DNA of 46,090 bases from Aeromonas popoffii (GTDB lineage Bacteria > Pseudomonadota > Gammaproteobacteria > Enterobacterales > Aeromonadaceae). Numbering within the stretch: position 1 is the stretch's first letter; each line of letters opens with the position of its first letter. Where the stretch lies: contig NZ_CDBI01000024.1 in the NCBI RefSeq assembly GCF_000820025.1, forward strand, positions 1 through 46,090. The letters run 5' to 3'. Under the pieces are notes generated by a model. It had not been told where the DNA came from and did no database searches. It was given only the letters and a program-made list of their open reading frames with translations. Positions 45,991-46,090 of the stretch are shown here, piece by piece. The translations under genes were made by a program, and so were the position numbers.

Positions 45991-46090
45991 TAACGTCAGT
46001 CAGTTAAGCATTTGTGTGACTGAATATTCTAAATTTCGAATAACAGGAGCGGTACCATGGTTAATGGCTTACACCTTTGCCCTGACTGGC
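45991..46090 (+). mobile_element. Second copy of the MITE, cut by the window end
   Basis: It begins TAACGTCAGTCAGTTAAGCA and aligns along all its 100 visible bases with the minus-strand reading of the first element, apart from a gap of about 10 bases. Shared blocks include CAGTCAGTTAAGCATTT, CCATGGTTAA and TTGCCCTGACTGGC. By eye, about three quarters or more of the aligned bases match in the first 70. The far end and target duplication lie beyond the window. Confidence 0.85.

Overview
The window looks like chromosomal DNA of a gammaproteobacterium, most likely Aeromonas. This is inferred from protein sequence feel, the GC-rich codon use of the core genes, the GyrA with an acidic insert, and the gene order (fruBKA / mltA / yfaE-nrdB-nrdA / gph-like-ubiG / gyrA / thrS-infC-rpmI-rplT-pheST-ihfA). 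No 16S or other species marker is present.

Bases 1-4200 form an accessory, lower-GC block. It begins with the N-terminal part of a tyrosine-recombinase integrase running off the left edge, followed by a gene-poor stretch with an 8-bp tandem repeat. Next is a Crp/Fnr-type regulator split by a 205-bp non-coding transposable element (MITE) with clean 12-bp target duplications. Divergent from it is a small envelope/stress cluster: a DUF883 (YqjD/ElaB-like) protein, a YqjE-like holin-family protein, a YqjK-position protein, a 49-aa lmo0937-type membrane protein and a BON-domain lipoprotein. A recurring 18-bp palindrome-like site occurs twice in the divergent intergenic region and once upstream of the BON gene.

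Bases 4600-13250 hold a diguanylate cyclase, a LysR regulator divergent from a 6-phospho-beta-glucosidase, an AT-rich chemoreceptor gene lying between two decayed IS1-family fragments, and a TyrP-type permease. Bases 13680-18830 are a complete fructose PTS unit: a Cra/FruR regulator divergent from fruB-fruK-fruA, with two Cra operators between them.

Bases 18880-26350 carry a DUF1289 protein, mltA, the class Ia ribonucleotide reductase unit (nrdA-nrdB-yfaE, minus strand) with paired NrdR boxes and DnaA boxes upstream, and a ubiG - HAD phosphatase pair. The 3' end of nrdB is tandemly duplicated, leaving a 20-codon frame between nrdB and yfaE that encodes a free copy of the R2 C-terminal tail.

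Bases 26550-39110 carry gyrA, a radical-SAM gene with a near-consensus LexA box, a Sel1-repeat protein, and the translation block thrS-infC-rpmI-rplT-(attenuator)-pheS-pheT-ihfA. infC begins with the rare codon ATA. Bases 39120-45800 hold a BvgS-like hybrid kinase, a receiver protein with an unrecognised, possibly degenerate EAL C-terminus, a GNAT acetyltransferase and the sirtuin deacylase cobB. The window closes inside a second copy of the MITE, in the orientation opposite to the first.
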